64,000 nt of DNA from an uncultured Treponema sp. Lineage in GTDB: Bacteria > Spirochaetota > Spirochaetia > Treponematales > Treponemataceae. Both the position numbers and the translations under genes were made by a program. Positions within the stretch are counted from its first letter, which is position 1. Each line of letters begins with the position of its first letter. The stretch is taken from positions 1 to 64,000 of the forward strand of contig ONPD01000013.1 in NCBI GenBank assembly GCA_900319625.1, written 5' to 3'. The notes under the pieces were generated by a model. That model saw only the letters and a list, made by a program, of their open reading frames with translations. It ran no database searches and had not been told where the DNA came from. Below, piece by piece: positions 33,368 to 41,862 of this stretch.

Positions 33368-33858
33368 GCATCTGCAAATACTTTGCCGTCGTCCAAAGTG
33401 ATTTTGAGTTTAGAATACTCGCAGTGGAAATCATTTTTGAGGCGGTCAAGGTAGCGGGCACTTTCCCACTTGCACATAGGAAGATCGTGAAGAAGATAGT
33501 TTCCGCATGATTCAGGTTCAGTTGCAGGCACCTTATCCTGGGTAAGAATCCATTCAAGACATTCAATTGTGAGTTTTCTCATATCTTCAACGCTGTATTT
33601 TCCAGTCATGATTATATACATGCCGGTAAGGCAACCCATCGGTCCAACGTAAACAACATCATCCTTTACCCGGGAATTACGGAACCAGGTTGCCATAAGG
33701 TGTTCAAGGCTGTGGATTGCGGCAGGGGCTACTGCAGGCTCCTTGTTTGGCTCTGTAATGCGAAGGTCGTAGGTGGTAAAGCCCTTGTCTTCGCGGGAAA
33801 CGTAGATGCCTGGCTTTAATTTTGTGTGATCGATAGTGAAACTCTGAATTACTTCCAT
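33364..33858 (-). CDS. luxS: S-ribosylhomocysteine lyase
   Basis: The 164-aa enzyme splits S-ribosylhomocysteine into homocysteine and the AI-2 precursor DPD, part of the activated methyl cycle. Metal ligands are His49 and His53 in HSLEH with catalytic Glu52, and Cys118 in CGNY; Cys76 in GPMGC matches the second catalytic cysteine. I start it at ATG 33858 with AGAGG upstream; the ORF extends 17 residues further but those are unlike the family. It is divergent from lon with 54 bp between them. Pfs (the preceding enzyme) is not in the window. Confidence 0.95.
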   Translation of the reverse strand: MEVIQSFTIDHTKLKPGIYVSREDKGFTTYDLRITEPNKEPAVAPAAIHSLEHLMATWFRNSRVKDDVVYVGPMGCLTGMYIIMTGKYSVEDMRKLTIECLEWILTQDKVPATEPESCGNYLLHDLPMCKWESARYLDRLKNDFHCEYSKLKITLDDGKVFADA

Positions 33859-33877
33859 AATGTGCCTCTTATTTTTT

Positions 33878-33906
33878 TTGCCTTTTCGGCATTTTCTTAG
33901 TATATT
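33878..33906 (+). promoter_or_regulatory. Promoter of lon, start at the ATG
   Basis: TTGCCT (33878-33883), 17 nt, TATATT (33901-33906). The predicted start is 33913, the A of the lon ATG, so the transcript would be leaderless. No CIRCE or HrcA-type repeat is present. Confidence 0.5.
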
Positions 33907-33912
33907 CATTAT

Positions 33913-36366
33913 ATGGCAAACAAAGAAGATAATTCAATCATACCAACAGATCAGATTTTACCAAATAAACTTACTTTGATTCCTTTGCAGGGGCGGCCGG
34001 TTTTTCCGGGCATTTTTACCCCTCTTATGATAAGTTCAAATGACGACGTTAAGGTTGCTGAATCCGCTTTTGAAAAAGACGGATTTGTTGGAATTGTCAT
34101 GCTCAAAAATGATGCAGAAAATCCGACGGTGGCAGACCTGCACCGCGTGGGAACGGTTGCCCGTATCATAAAGAAAATCAACCTGCCCGACGGCGGAATA
34201 AATATTTTTGTTTCGACAATCAAGCGATTTAAAATCAGAAAAACTCTTCATTCTCAGGCTCCAATGGCTGCTGCCGTTGAATATCTAGAGGAAGAAGAAA
34301 ACGACACCTTTGAAGTTAAGGCTCTTACCCGCGCTCTTATCAGCGAAATGAAGGAGGTTAGTGAAAATAATCCTCTTTTCAGCGACGAAATGCGTCTTAA
34401 CATGGTGAATATCGATAATCCCGGAAAAATTGCGGACTTTATTGCTTCAATTTTGAATACAGATAAGGACGATCAGCAGAAAATCCTTGAAACTGTGAAC
34501 GTGCGCCAGCGAATGGAACAGGTGCTTGTTTTCATTAAGCGGGAACAGGAGCTGCTTCGTGTTCAGAAAAAGATTTCTCAGGATATCAACGAGCGTGTAG
34601 ACAAAAATCAGCGTGAATACTTTTTGCGCGAAGAGCTTAAGGCAATTCAGGATGAGCTTGGCGAGACGGCTGAGGGTAACGCAACTGACTATCAGAAGTT
34701 TAAGACTAAGATTGACGAGCTTAAGTTTGAAGGCGAAATTAAGGAAACTGTTGAAAGCGAGCTTGAAAAGTTTAAGCTTATGGATCCTAATTCCAGCGAG
34801 TTTATCGGAACCCGTAACTTCCTTGAGCTTGTTGTAAATCTTCCCTGGCACGAAGAAATTAAGGAAGATTATGACCTGGGCCGCGCAAAGAAAATTCTTG
34901 AAAACGACCACTTTGGCCTTGATGACGTAAAAAAACGAATCCTTGAATATCTTGCCGTTCGCAAAATGAAGAAGGACGCTAAGGGCTCTATTATGCTGCT
35001 TGTGGGACCTCCGGGAGTTGGTAAAACTTCCGTTGGAAAGTCGATTGCAAACGCGATGAACAAGCCTTTTTACCGCTTTAGTGTGGGCGGTATGCGCGAT
35101 GAAGCTGAAATTAAAGGACACCGCCGTACTTACATCGGCGCTATGCCTGGAAAAATCATTCAGGGACTCAAAATTACAAAATCCGCTTCTCCAGTCTTTT
35201 TGATTGATGAAGTTGATAAGATGGGCTCAAGCCATAACGGAGACCCGGCTTCTGCTTTGCTTGAGGTTCTTGACCCTGAGCAGAACGTAAACTTCCGCGA
35301 TAATTACCTGGATCTGCCTTTTGACGTTTCTAACGTATTCTTTATTTTGACCGCAAATACCCTTGATTCCATTCCGGGGCCGCTTCTTGACCGTGCAGAA
35401 GTAATTCAGCTTTCCGGCTATATCGACCAGGAAAAGCTTGAAATTGCAAAAAAATATCTGATTCCGAAAAACCTTTCTAAAAACGGCTTGAAAAAGAATC
35501 AGGTGAAATACACAAAAGATGCCCTTTTGACAATTGCAGAAGAGTATGCCCGTGAATCGGGAGTTCGAAACTACGAAAAGAGTCTTGATAAGATTCACCG
35601 TAAGATTGTTACCGAGCTGATTACTCAGAGCGAGCTTAAAAAGAGTGAATTTGAGATTGGGGAAGATTTGCCGGAAGAGGAAAAGGCAAGGCTGACAGCT
35701 GAGCGGGATGCTGCTGTTCAGACTGTTCTTGATACTCCTTACACAATTGATTCAGGTGATTTGTTCAAGTATCTTGGAAAGCCTGTTTTTGATGAAAGCG
35801 AAATTAAGGCCGCAAAAGTGCCGGGAACTGCAATAGGTCTTGCCTGGACGAGCATGGGCGGCGACACCCTTTTGATTGAATCAACGTATTTTGCGGGAAA
35901 GGGCGGTCTTGTCCTTACTGGTCAGATGGGTGATGTAATGAAGGAATCAAGCCAGATTGCCTTTAACTGGGCGCGAAAGTTTGTCCTTGACCGCAAGGCT
36001 AAAAAAGCAGACTGGTTTGATAAAAACATAATTCACCTTCATATTCCGGAGGGGGCAACTCCAAAGGACGGTCCTTCTGCCGGAATTACAATGGCAACAA
36101 CTTTTGTTTCTCTCTTTATGAACAAAAAAATTAAGCCAAACCTGGCAATGACAGGTGAGCTTTCTTTGACAGGTCAGGTTCTGCCAATCGGCGGACTTCG
36201 CGAAAAGACAGTTGCCGCAAAGAGAAATAAGATAAAGATAATCATTATTCCAAAGGCAAACGAGCGCGACCTGGAAGAAATTCCAGAAAACGTAAAGAAG
36301 GGAATCAAATTTATTCCTGTAAGCGATGTGCACGAGGTTTTGGCTGCTGCGCTGGGCATAAAATAG
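33913..36366 (+). CDS. lon: ATP-dependent protease Lon
   Basis: The 817-aa AAA+ protease degrades damaged and regulatory proteins in the cytoplasm. In order: N-terminal LON substrate domain (from about 20, LIPLQGRPVFPGI), coiled-coil linker, Walker A GPPGVGKT (365-372), Walker B VFLIDEVDK, and the C-terminal serine-lysine protease domain with Ser722 in PKDGPSAG and the dyad lysine in the GGLREKTVAAKR segment. Length is normal, with an acidic insert (EEDLPEEEKARLTAE region) before the protease domain. There is no ribosome-binding site and the -10 box is 6 nt from the ATG. The HAD gene follows after 19 bp. Confidence 0.96.
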   Translation: MANKEDNSIIPTDQILPNKLTLIPLQGRPVFPGIFTPLMISSNDDVKVAESAFEKDGFVGIVMLKNDAENPTVADLHRVGTVARIIKKINLPDGGINIFVSTIKRFKIRKTLHSQAPMAAAVEYLEEEENDTFEVKALTRALISEMKEVSENNPLFSDEMRLNMVNIDNPGKIADFIASILNTDKDDQQKILETVNVRQRMEQVLVFIKREQELLRVQKKISQDINERVDKNQREYFLREELKAIQDELGETAEGNATDYQKFKTKIDELKFEGEIKETVESELEKFKLMDPNSSEFIGTRNFLELVVNLPWHEEIKEDYDLGRAKKILENDHFGLDDVKKRILEYLAVRKMKKDAKGSIMLLVGPPGVGKTSVGKSIANAMNKPFYRFSVGGMRDEAEIKGHRRTYIGAMPGKIIQGLKITKSASPVFLIDEVDKMGSSHNGDPASALLEVLDPEQNVNFRDNYLDLPFDVSNVFFILTANTLDSIPGPLLDRAEVIQLSGYIDQEKLEIAKKYLIPKNLSKNGLKKNQVKYTKDALLTIAEEYARESGVRNYEKSLDKIHRKIVTELITQSELKKSEFEIGEDLPEEEKARLTAERDAAVQTVLDTPYTIDSGDLFKYLGKPVFDESEIKAAKVPGTAIGLAWTSMGGDTLLIESTYFAGKGGLVLTGQMGDVMKESSQIAFNWARKFVLDRKAKKADWFDKNIIHLHIPEGATPKDGPSAGITMATTFVSLFMNKKIKPNLAMTGELSLTGQVLPIGGLREKTVAAKRNKIKIIIIPKANERDLEEIPENVKKGIKFIPVSDVHEVLAAALGIK

Positions 36367-36385
36367 CGGTAAGGGGAGTACATCT

Positions 36386-37033
36386 ATGGCAGGCGAAATT
36401 AAAGCCGTAATTTTTGACATGGACGGAGTTCTTCAGGATTCCGAGACAATAAGTGATATTACCTGGGAGATGGCGGCAAAAGAGTGGGGTTTTGAATTGA
36501 ATTATGATGCCCTGCAGGCATGTCGGGGCAGTAACCGCCATGATATTGAGCTTAAACTCAAGGAATTTTACGGACAGGACTTTGATTCTCATGCTTTCCT
36601 TGAAAGAACAAGCCAGCTTTTTCACGAAATTGAAAATACAAAGGGCATTCCTTTAATGCACTATGCAAAAGAAATTCTTGAATACCTTAAGCCAAAATAT
36701 AAGCTGGCACTGGCTTCGTCTACACGGGGGGAATCTGTCCGCCGCCAGATGAAGGCCGGCGGACTTATTGATTTTTTTGAGACTCTTACAACAGGCGATA
36801 TGGTAAAGCACTCTAAGCCTGAGCCGGAAATATACCTTAAAGCGGCAGAAAGCATAGGAATAAAGCCTGAAAATTGCATTGCGGTGGAAGACAGCCCTAA
36901 CGGAATTAAAAGTGCTTATGCTGCCGGAATGAGGGTAATTATGGTGCCTGATAAAATTCAGCCGGATGAAAGTCTGAAAAAACTCTGCTGGAAAATCTGT
37001 AAGAGTCTGGAAGAAGTTAAAGCGGTTTTATAA
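36386..37033 (+). CDS. HAD-family sugar-phosphate phosphatase/phosphoglucomutase-like
   Basis: The 215-aa protein is a class I HAD hydrolase. FDMDGVLQDSE contains the nucleophile and acid Asp pair; LASST is motif II; the lysine comes with HSKPEPEIY; VEDSPNGIKSA is motif IV. A four-helix cap lies between motifs I and II, as in beta-phosphoglucomutase and small sugar-phosphate phosphatases. Substrate is unknown. It follows lon by 19 bp with AGGGGAG before the ATG, so it may be cotranscribed. Its stop overlaps the end of the convergent GGDEF gene. Confidence 0.82.
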   Translation: MAGEIKAVIFDMDGVLQDSETISDITWEMAAKEWGFELNYDALQACRGSNRHDIELKLKEFYGQDFDSHAFLERTSQLFHEIENTKGIPLMHYAKEILEYLKPKYKLALASSTRGESVRRQMKAGGLIDFFETLTTGDMVKHSKPEPEIYLKAAESIGIKPENCIAVEDSPNGIKSAYAAGMRVIMVPDKIQPDESLKKLCWKICKSLEEVKAVL

Positions 37034-38236
37034 AAGGCCCTTAAGCTGCTTTTTTCTCTGGTACATCCTGCTGTCTGCAATGGCAAAAAGCCCTGCATAA
37101 TTTTCAGATTTTTCTTCATTTAAATCTGCCAGTCCGCAGGAAACCACAACCTGACCTTTTTCCTTATTCTTTTCAATCTGCTGGTTGAAAGAAGTAATAA
37201 GCGATACTCTGTTTTTGTAATCCTCGCCCATCAGAAAGGCTGCAAATTCATCTCCTCCGATTCTGTAAACCGGGCTGTGCTTAAAGGTCTGGCAGATAAT
37301 TTTTGAGGCGGCCTGAATGATTTTATCTCCCGCATCATGACCTTTTGTATCATTTGTCTTTTTAAGGTCATTTACGTCAAAAACAATTACTCCGAAATTA
37401 TCCAAAAGTCCCTTTTCCTTGCGGTTATCAATTCCCAGGGCATCTTCCTGGTAGGCAGCCTTGCTTTTTACGCCTGTTAGAGGATCTTTGAAGGCCATTT
37501 GACGGGCAGAAGAGATTTCGGCTTCCTGAATCTGTTCAATCTGGAGACGACGTTCAAGCTCTTCCTGGCGGTCCATTTTTTCATCTTCAAGAACGAAGGT
37601 ATGGATAATACAGGTTCCGATTAAAAATCCGATTGCGTAGTAAGGAAGCAACGGGTAAGCCGTGTGCAGAATGATGAAAACTGTCATTGTAATTCCGAAC
37701 ATTTCAAAAGCCCGGTGACGGTGTTTTGCCCTGCCTTCCGTTTTGATTGTTGCAAATCCCATATAAATGGTTGTTGCCAGGAACATTATGAACTGGAAAA
37801 GCATGTTCAGGGTTCTTGCAGCTTCTGTGTGATATTCTCCTTCCGCATCAAACCAGAAGGCAATTGGAATGAAGAGGTTCAGAATCAATATGAGGATCTG
37901 AAGTATAAGGAAAGCCCAGCCGGTGTATTTTAAGGCATTTGCAAACCAGTTTTTTTTGTTCAGATAATCGATAACATACTGAGTCCAGAAAAAAACACAG
38001 AAGGCCATTACGATGTAGTAAACTTCTGTTTCGAAAAAGACAAGTTCCGTAAGTTCAAAATAATCAAGGACTTCCCAGAATGCATCCATAAAATAATAAA
38101 GAAGAACGCTGAAAAGAAAATGCCTGTAAGAGCGTCGTGCCGGTACGGATTCTGAAACGGAAGTTTTTATGAGGACATCGTAATTTATTATAACGTGAAT
38201 AATAAATGCAAGTATTCCTATACTGGCATAATACAT
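37028..38236 (-). CDS. Membrane GGDEF diguanylate cyclase
   Basis: The 402-aa protein has about seven N-terminal hydrophobic segments (to about residue 205), a short coiled-coil linker rich in Glu and Gln (211-240) and a GGDEF domain starting at AFKDPLTGVKSKAAY. The active-site motif GGDEF is intact at 327-331, so it should make cyclic di-GMP. No EAL domain is attached. AGGGG lies before the ATG. It is the second active-looking cyclase in the window. It overlaps the HAD gene end by 6 bases, tail to tail. The sensed signal is unknown. Confidence 0.87.
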   Translation of the reverse strand: MYYASIGILAFIIHVIINYDVLIKTSVSESVPARRSYRHFLFSVLLYYFMDAFWEVLDYFELTELVFFETEVYYIVMAFCVFFWTQYVIDYLNKKNWFANALKYTGWAFLILQILILILNLFIPIAFWFDAEGEYHTEAARTLNMLFQFIMFLATTIYMGFATIKTEGRAKHRHRAFEMFGITMTVFIILHTAYPLLPYYAIGFLIGTCIIHTFVLEDEKMDRQEELERRLQIEQIQEAEISSARQMAFKDPLTGVKSKAAYQEDALGIDNRKEKGLLDNFGVIVFDVNDLKKTNDTKGHDAGDKIIQAASKIICQTFKHSPVYRIGGDEFAAFLMGEDYKNRVSLITSFNQQIEKNKEKGQVVVSCGLADLNEEKSENYAGLFAIADSRMYQRKKQLKGLL

Positions 38237-38299
38237 GGCAGCCCCTTTTTTTCGGTTTTTAAAACTATTCTACAATATTATAACACAGCTTTATAAAAA

Positions 38300-38902
38300 T
38301 TATAGTAAAATTTTACCGTTGGAAAGGTCTTTTAATTTTGAAGCAAAGGCTTCGTATTCGTCTGACTGGATTTGGCCGGAAAGGGTGACTTCAGTTCCGA
38401 AATCTTCTTTGATATCCCAGAAATGGAAGGCTCCGGATGAGATGATGTTTTTTATAGGCTTTAAGAGGGAATAGTCTGTGCTGAAGGTGAAGTCCTTTTT
38501 TGCGACCAGGGGCTGGAAGGCGCCTTCTTCATTTGCAGCTGCAATTACACCCTTTGCACCGTTTCCGTAGGCTTTTACAAGGCCACCTGTTCCAAGCAGC
38601 GTTCCTCCAAACCAGCGGGTAATAGTAAGAATTACGTTTGTGCAATTGCGGCCGGAAAGTACGTCCAGGGCAGGGCGGCCTGCAGTACCACTTGGCTCCC
38701 CGTCATCGCTCATGCCCTTTACTTCCGCTCCCTTTCCCGTAATAAAAGCGTGCACCACGTGAGTTGCGTCTGCATATTTTGCTTTCTGGGATTTAAGAAT
38801 TTCACGTGCTTCTGCCTGCGAGCTGCAAGGAATCAGCTCTGAAAGAAAGCGGGAACCTTTTATTGTTTCTTCGTAAGTTACGTGTTTTTCCAATATATCC
38901 AT
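38300..38902 (-). CDS. yigZ: YigZ/IMPACT family protein
   Basis: The 200-aa protein belongs to the conserved UPF0029/IMPACT family. Its N-terminal domain contains KGSRFLSELIP, the DATHVVHAF segment and the signature DDGEPSGTAGRP, followed by TRWFGGTLLGTGGLVKAYG. The C-terminal part is the small ferredoxin-like domain found in bacterial members. Eukaryotic IMPACT regulates translation through GCN1; the bacterial role is unclear. It stands alone, 3' of parC, with the GC-rich repeat at 38913-38987 directly upstream of its start and no good ribosome-binding site. Confidence 0.9.
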   Translation of the reverse strand: MDILEKHVTYEETIKGSRFLSELIPCSSQAEAREILKSQKAKYADATHVVHAFITGKGAEVKGMSDDGEPSGTAGRPALDVLSGRNCTNVILTITRWFGGTLLGTGGLVKAYGNGAKGVIAAANEEGAFQPLVAKKDFTFSTDYSLLKPIKNIISSGAFHFWDIKEDFGTEVTLSGQIQSDEYEAFASKLKDLSNGKILL

Positions 38903-38912
38903 AAATTAAACC

Positions 38913-38987
38913 GGGGGCGTTACGGGGGTGTCCCCCGTTAGAAGGGGTAGGGCGCAACGAAGTGCGCCCGAGGGGGAGACTTCCCCC
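38913..38987. repeat. Dispersed GC-rich three-hairpin repeat, copy 1
   Basis: Three hairpins follow in series: CGGGGG/CCCCCG, GGGCGCA...TGCGCCC with a GAA loop, and GGGGGA-GACT-TCCCCC (38972-38987). Copy 2 at 58535-58609 is nearly identical over its whole length. It lies between two minus-strand genes, so it is not a dedicated terminator. Confidence 0.75.
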
Positions 38988-39020
38988 TCCTGCTAGCTGC
39001 TTATAGCTAATAGCTAACCG

Positions 39021-40931
39021 CTACTCCTGCACCTCAATATTCTGCACTTCCTTTGCGGCGACGCGGACTCCCTTGGCTTTAAGAGATTTTTCCTCGTAAT
39101 CGCCGGCCTTGAACTTTTCGGACAAAATCTTAACCTTTGGCTTCTTAACGTAATTAAGCTGGAAGGCGAAGGTTTTGCGGGTGTCGATGTGGAGGACTTC
39201 CATGCCGTCGGGGGCGAAAAAGTAGTCGCGGTTCATGATGTAGGACGGAATCTTACAGCGCTTGATGTAAACGTACTGAGTTTCCGGGTCGCGGTACAAA
39301 ATTGTAAAGAGAACTTTTGAAAGGCTTTCTTTGTCGGCAAGTCCGCAGTAGGCCATGCCAGGACCAACGAAAATCTTTTTAGGGCACTCGCTGACTGAGT
39401 AAATGCCGCTTTTTCGCACGTAGAGAACCTTGTCGTAAGGGGTAACCTTGAGCATTTCACTGCCGCCGGAAACTTCCACGCCAAGATAGCCTGATTTTTC
39501 GTCGTAGTGAAGGGACATATCGCGCTTAACGACTTTTTTTACATCCACGGTCTTGATGTTTGTAAGGTGGGTGCGGCGTTTTGTTGTGGCGGCGTCCAGC
39601 TTTGCTTCAATTCCGTCCAGCCAGCTGATGGCGTAATCTACCAGGTGCTTGAGAAGGCGGTTGATTTCCTTAATGCGGTCGTTGATTGCCTTAACTTCCT
39701 GTCGGTTTTTGTTCATGTCGTAAAGAGAGATGCGGCGGATTGGGATTTTAAGCAGGTGGTCTACGTCTTCGTCTGTGAGCGGGCGGATAAGTTCTGCCGC
39801 AAAAGGCTTGAAGCCGTCTTTTACAGCCTTGAGAACGCCTTCCTCTGTTTTCTGAGTTTCGATTTTCTTATAAATGCGCTCTTCAACAAAAATGCGTTCG
39901 ATTGTTCGCAGGTGAAGCTTTTCAGTAAGCTCGCGTTTTTCAAGTTCCAGCTCGTCCTTGAGAACGCCAATCAGCTGCTTTGAATGGTACTCGATTACCT
40001 GAGTACAGGTCATCTGAACCGGCATGTTGTCCTTGATTACAAGAAGATTGCAGTAAACAGTCTGTTCGCAGTCGGTAAAGGCGTAGAGGGCATCCACGAC
40101 GTCCTTGGTGTAAACTCCGCGCTGCAGACGGATTTCGATGTTTACCTTATCAGAAGTATAGTCCTGAATAGAGGCAATTTTGATTTTTCCGTTTTTTGCT
40201 GCCTTTTCAATGGAGTCGGTAAGGCTTTCGGTTGTCGAACCGTAAGGAAGCTCTGTGATTACAATTTTCTTTTCGTCGCTAAGGTCCAGCTTTGCACGGG
40301 TAACGATTTTTCCAAGGCCATCCTGATAGTCTGAAACGTCAATCAGACCGCCGGTAGGGAAGTCAGGGTAAAGCTGGAAAGGCTCGCCCCTCAGACATTT
40401 TCTTTCTGCATCGATTACCTCGTGAATGTTGTGGCTTAAAATTGAAGTACTCATACCAACGGCAATACCTTCTGCGCCAAGAATAAGGCAGAGGGGCAGC
40501 TTGGCCCGGAAGGTCACCGGCTCTTCGTCGCGGCCGTCGTAGGTTGGAATGTAATTTGTGATTTTTGGATTATACAGAATGTCCTTTGTAATTGGCTTGA
40601 GGCGGCATTCAATGTATCGGGGAGCCGAAGCGCCGTCGCCTGTCAGCATGTTTCCAAAGTTTCCCTGCTTGTCGATAAAAAGCTCCTTGTTTGCAAGGTT
40701 TACCAGGGCTGTATAAATTGAAGCGTCTCCGTGAGGGTGGTAAGCCATTACCTTTCCCACAACGTTTGCAACCTTTGTAAAACGTCCGTCATCAGTTTTT
40801 AAAAGTGTGTGCAAGATTCGGCGCTGAACCGGTTTGAGTCCGTCTGTAATTTCTGGAATTGCACGGTCGCGAATTACATAGCTCGCGTACTGAATGAAGT
40901 TTGAATCGAATAAATTTTTTACGTATGCCAT
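39021..40931 (-). CDS. parC: Type II topoisomerase A subunit (ParC/GyrA-like, short C-terminus)
   Basis: The 636-aa protein is the DNA-breaking subunit of a type IIA topoisomerase. The winged-helix region has KPVQRRILH and HPHGDASIY, where Ser71 is at the quinolone-sensitive position, and the DNA-linking tyrosine is Tyr106 in ASAPRYIECR. The breakage-reunion core runs to about residue 470. The C-terminal part is only about 160 residues, too short for a six-bladed DNA-wrapping wheel, and I see no GyrA-box. That favours a ParC-like decatenase over gyrase. parE is not next to it. The start follows a GGTGGG-like ribosome-binding site. Confidence 0.85.
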   Translation of the reverse strand: MAYVKNLFDSNFIQYASYVIRDRAIPEITDGLKPVQRRILHTLLKTDDGRFTKVANVVGKVMAYHPHGDASIYTALVNLANKELFIDKQGNFGNMLTGDGASAPRYIECRLKPITKDILYNPKITNYIPTYDGRDEEPVTFRAKLPLCLILGAEGIAVGMSTSILSHNIHEVIDAERKCLRGEPFQLYPDFPTGGLIDVSDYQDGLGKIVTRAKLDLSDEKKIVITELPYGSTTESLTDSIEKAAKNGKIKIASIQDYTSDKVNIEIRLQRGVYTKDVVDALYAFTDCEQTVYCNLLVIKDNMPVQMTCTQVIEYHSKQLIGVLKDELELEKRELTEKLHLRTIERIFVEERIYKKIETQKTEEGVLKAVKDGFKPFAAELIRPLTDEDVDHLLKIPIRRISLYDMNKNRQEVKAINDRIKEINRLLKHLVDYAISWLDGIEAKLDAATTKRRTHLTNIKTVDVKKVVKRDMSLHYDEKSGYLGVEVSGGSEMLKVTPYDKVLYVRKSGIYSVSECPKKIFVGPGMAYCGLADKESLSKVLFTILYRDPETQYVYIKRCKIPSYIMNRDYFFAPDGMEVLHIDTRKTFAFQLNYVKKPKVKILSEKFKAGDYEEKSLKAKGVRVAAKEVQNIEVQE

Positions 40932-41023
40932 TTTCCCACCAGAAATATATTTTAAAGGAAAAATCGAAATTTTGAAAGGGGGAGATTAGAAAGGTGTTTA
41001 TTAAGGAAGACAATACAGAAAAT

Positions 41024-41051
41024 TTGTGTATTTTGCTTTTTGTAATATAAT
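41024..41051 (+). promoter_or_regulatory. Promoter of the response regulator gene, start at the ATG
   Basis: TTGTGT (41024-41029), 16 nt, TATAAT (41046-41051), then six bases to ATG 41058. The predicted start coincides with the start codon. Confidence 0.55.
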
Positions 41052-41057
41052 TTATTT

Positions 41058-41843
41058 ATGGCAAATGTTCTATTTTTATGTGAAAAACAGCTGGAAAAAA
41101 TTCCTGTCGTGGAAACTGTAAAAGCTCAGTTTGGCGCTGAAGTTATGTATTTTGAAAGCCGGAATGTGACAATATTTCTAAGAAATCATCCTATGGATTA
41201 TATTGCTGTCTACCTTGATTCTATGTCCGTAAATTCAGAAAAGGAGCTTCTTTTTCTTTTTGATGCGGATGTTAATGCCTCCTTCATCCTGATAGGGCGC
41301 CGGGAATCCTGCAAATATTATTATGAAAAATCCAGCCGTTACAAACGTCATTGTATTTTCTTTCCGTTTACTTTGCCAGACTTTGTGAGTGCCTTCTCAA
41401 ATATTCTGCAGGGAGGGGCGGGCGAAGAAGAGAAAAAAGAATCGCTTGAGGATGATATTCCGCTGCTGCTTCCTGAAAGTGTAAAGCAGCACCTTCTTGT
41501 TGTTGATGATGATCCGATTTATCTTAGAACGATGATGAACTGGCTCAAGCAGGACTTTAGTGTTTCAGTTGTAAAAAGCGGTCGTGACGCAATCGACTTC
41601 CTTTCAAAAGAACTGCCAGATTTAATTCTTCTTGATTATGAAATGCCGGTTATGGACGGAGCAAAAACCCTGGAAAAAATCCGTTCAAAGCCCCAGTATC
41701 AGAATATTCCGGTGATTTTCCTTACCGGCGTTACTGATTCTTCAATGGTAAAGGATGCTGTAAAACTCAAGCCTCAGGGCTATGTCCTCAAAAATATTTC
41801 AAAGCTTGCTCTTATTGCCAAAATTAAGGAAGTTATAGGGTAA
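41058..41843 (+). CDS. Response regulator with unknown N-terminal domain
   Basis: The 261-aa protein has a C-terminal receiver domain (about 140-261): VVDDDP acidic pair, phospho-acceptor Asp193 in LLDYEMPVMDG, Thr in FLTG and Lys in GYVLKN, all as in active receivers. The first 130 residues look like another alpha-beta fold (VLFLCEKQLEKIP...) possibly a degenerate receiver, since it has the right length and strand pattern but no conserved Asp. There is no DNA-binding output. The hybrid kinase follows after 19 bp, so they form one signalling unit. No ribosome-binding site is present; the mRNA is probably leaderless. Confidence 0.85.
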   Translation: MANVLFLCEKQLEKIPVVETVKAQFGAEVMYFESRNVTIFLRNHPMDYIAVYLDSMSVNSEKELLFLFDADVNASFILIGRRESCKYYYEKSSRYKRHCIFFPFTLPDFVSAFSNILQGGAGEEEKKESLEDDIPLLLPESVKQHLLVVDDDPIYLRTMMNWLKQDFSVSVVKSGRDAIDFLSKELPDLILLDYEMPVMDGAKTLEKIRSKPQYQNIPVIFLTGVTDSSMVKDAVKLKPQGYVLKNISKLALIAKIKEVIG

Positions 41844-41862
41844 AAACAAAGGGAGAGGTCTT

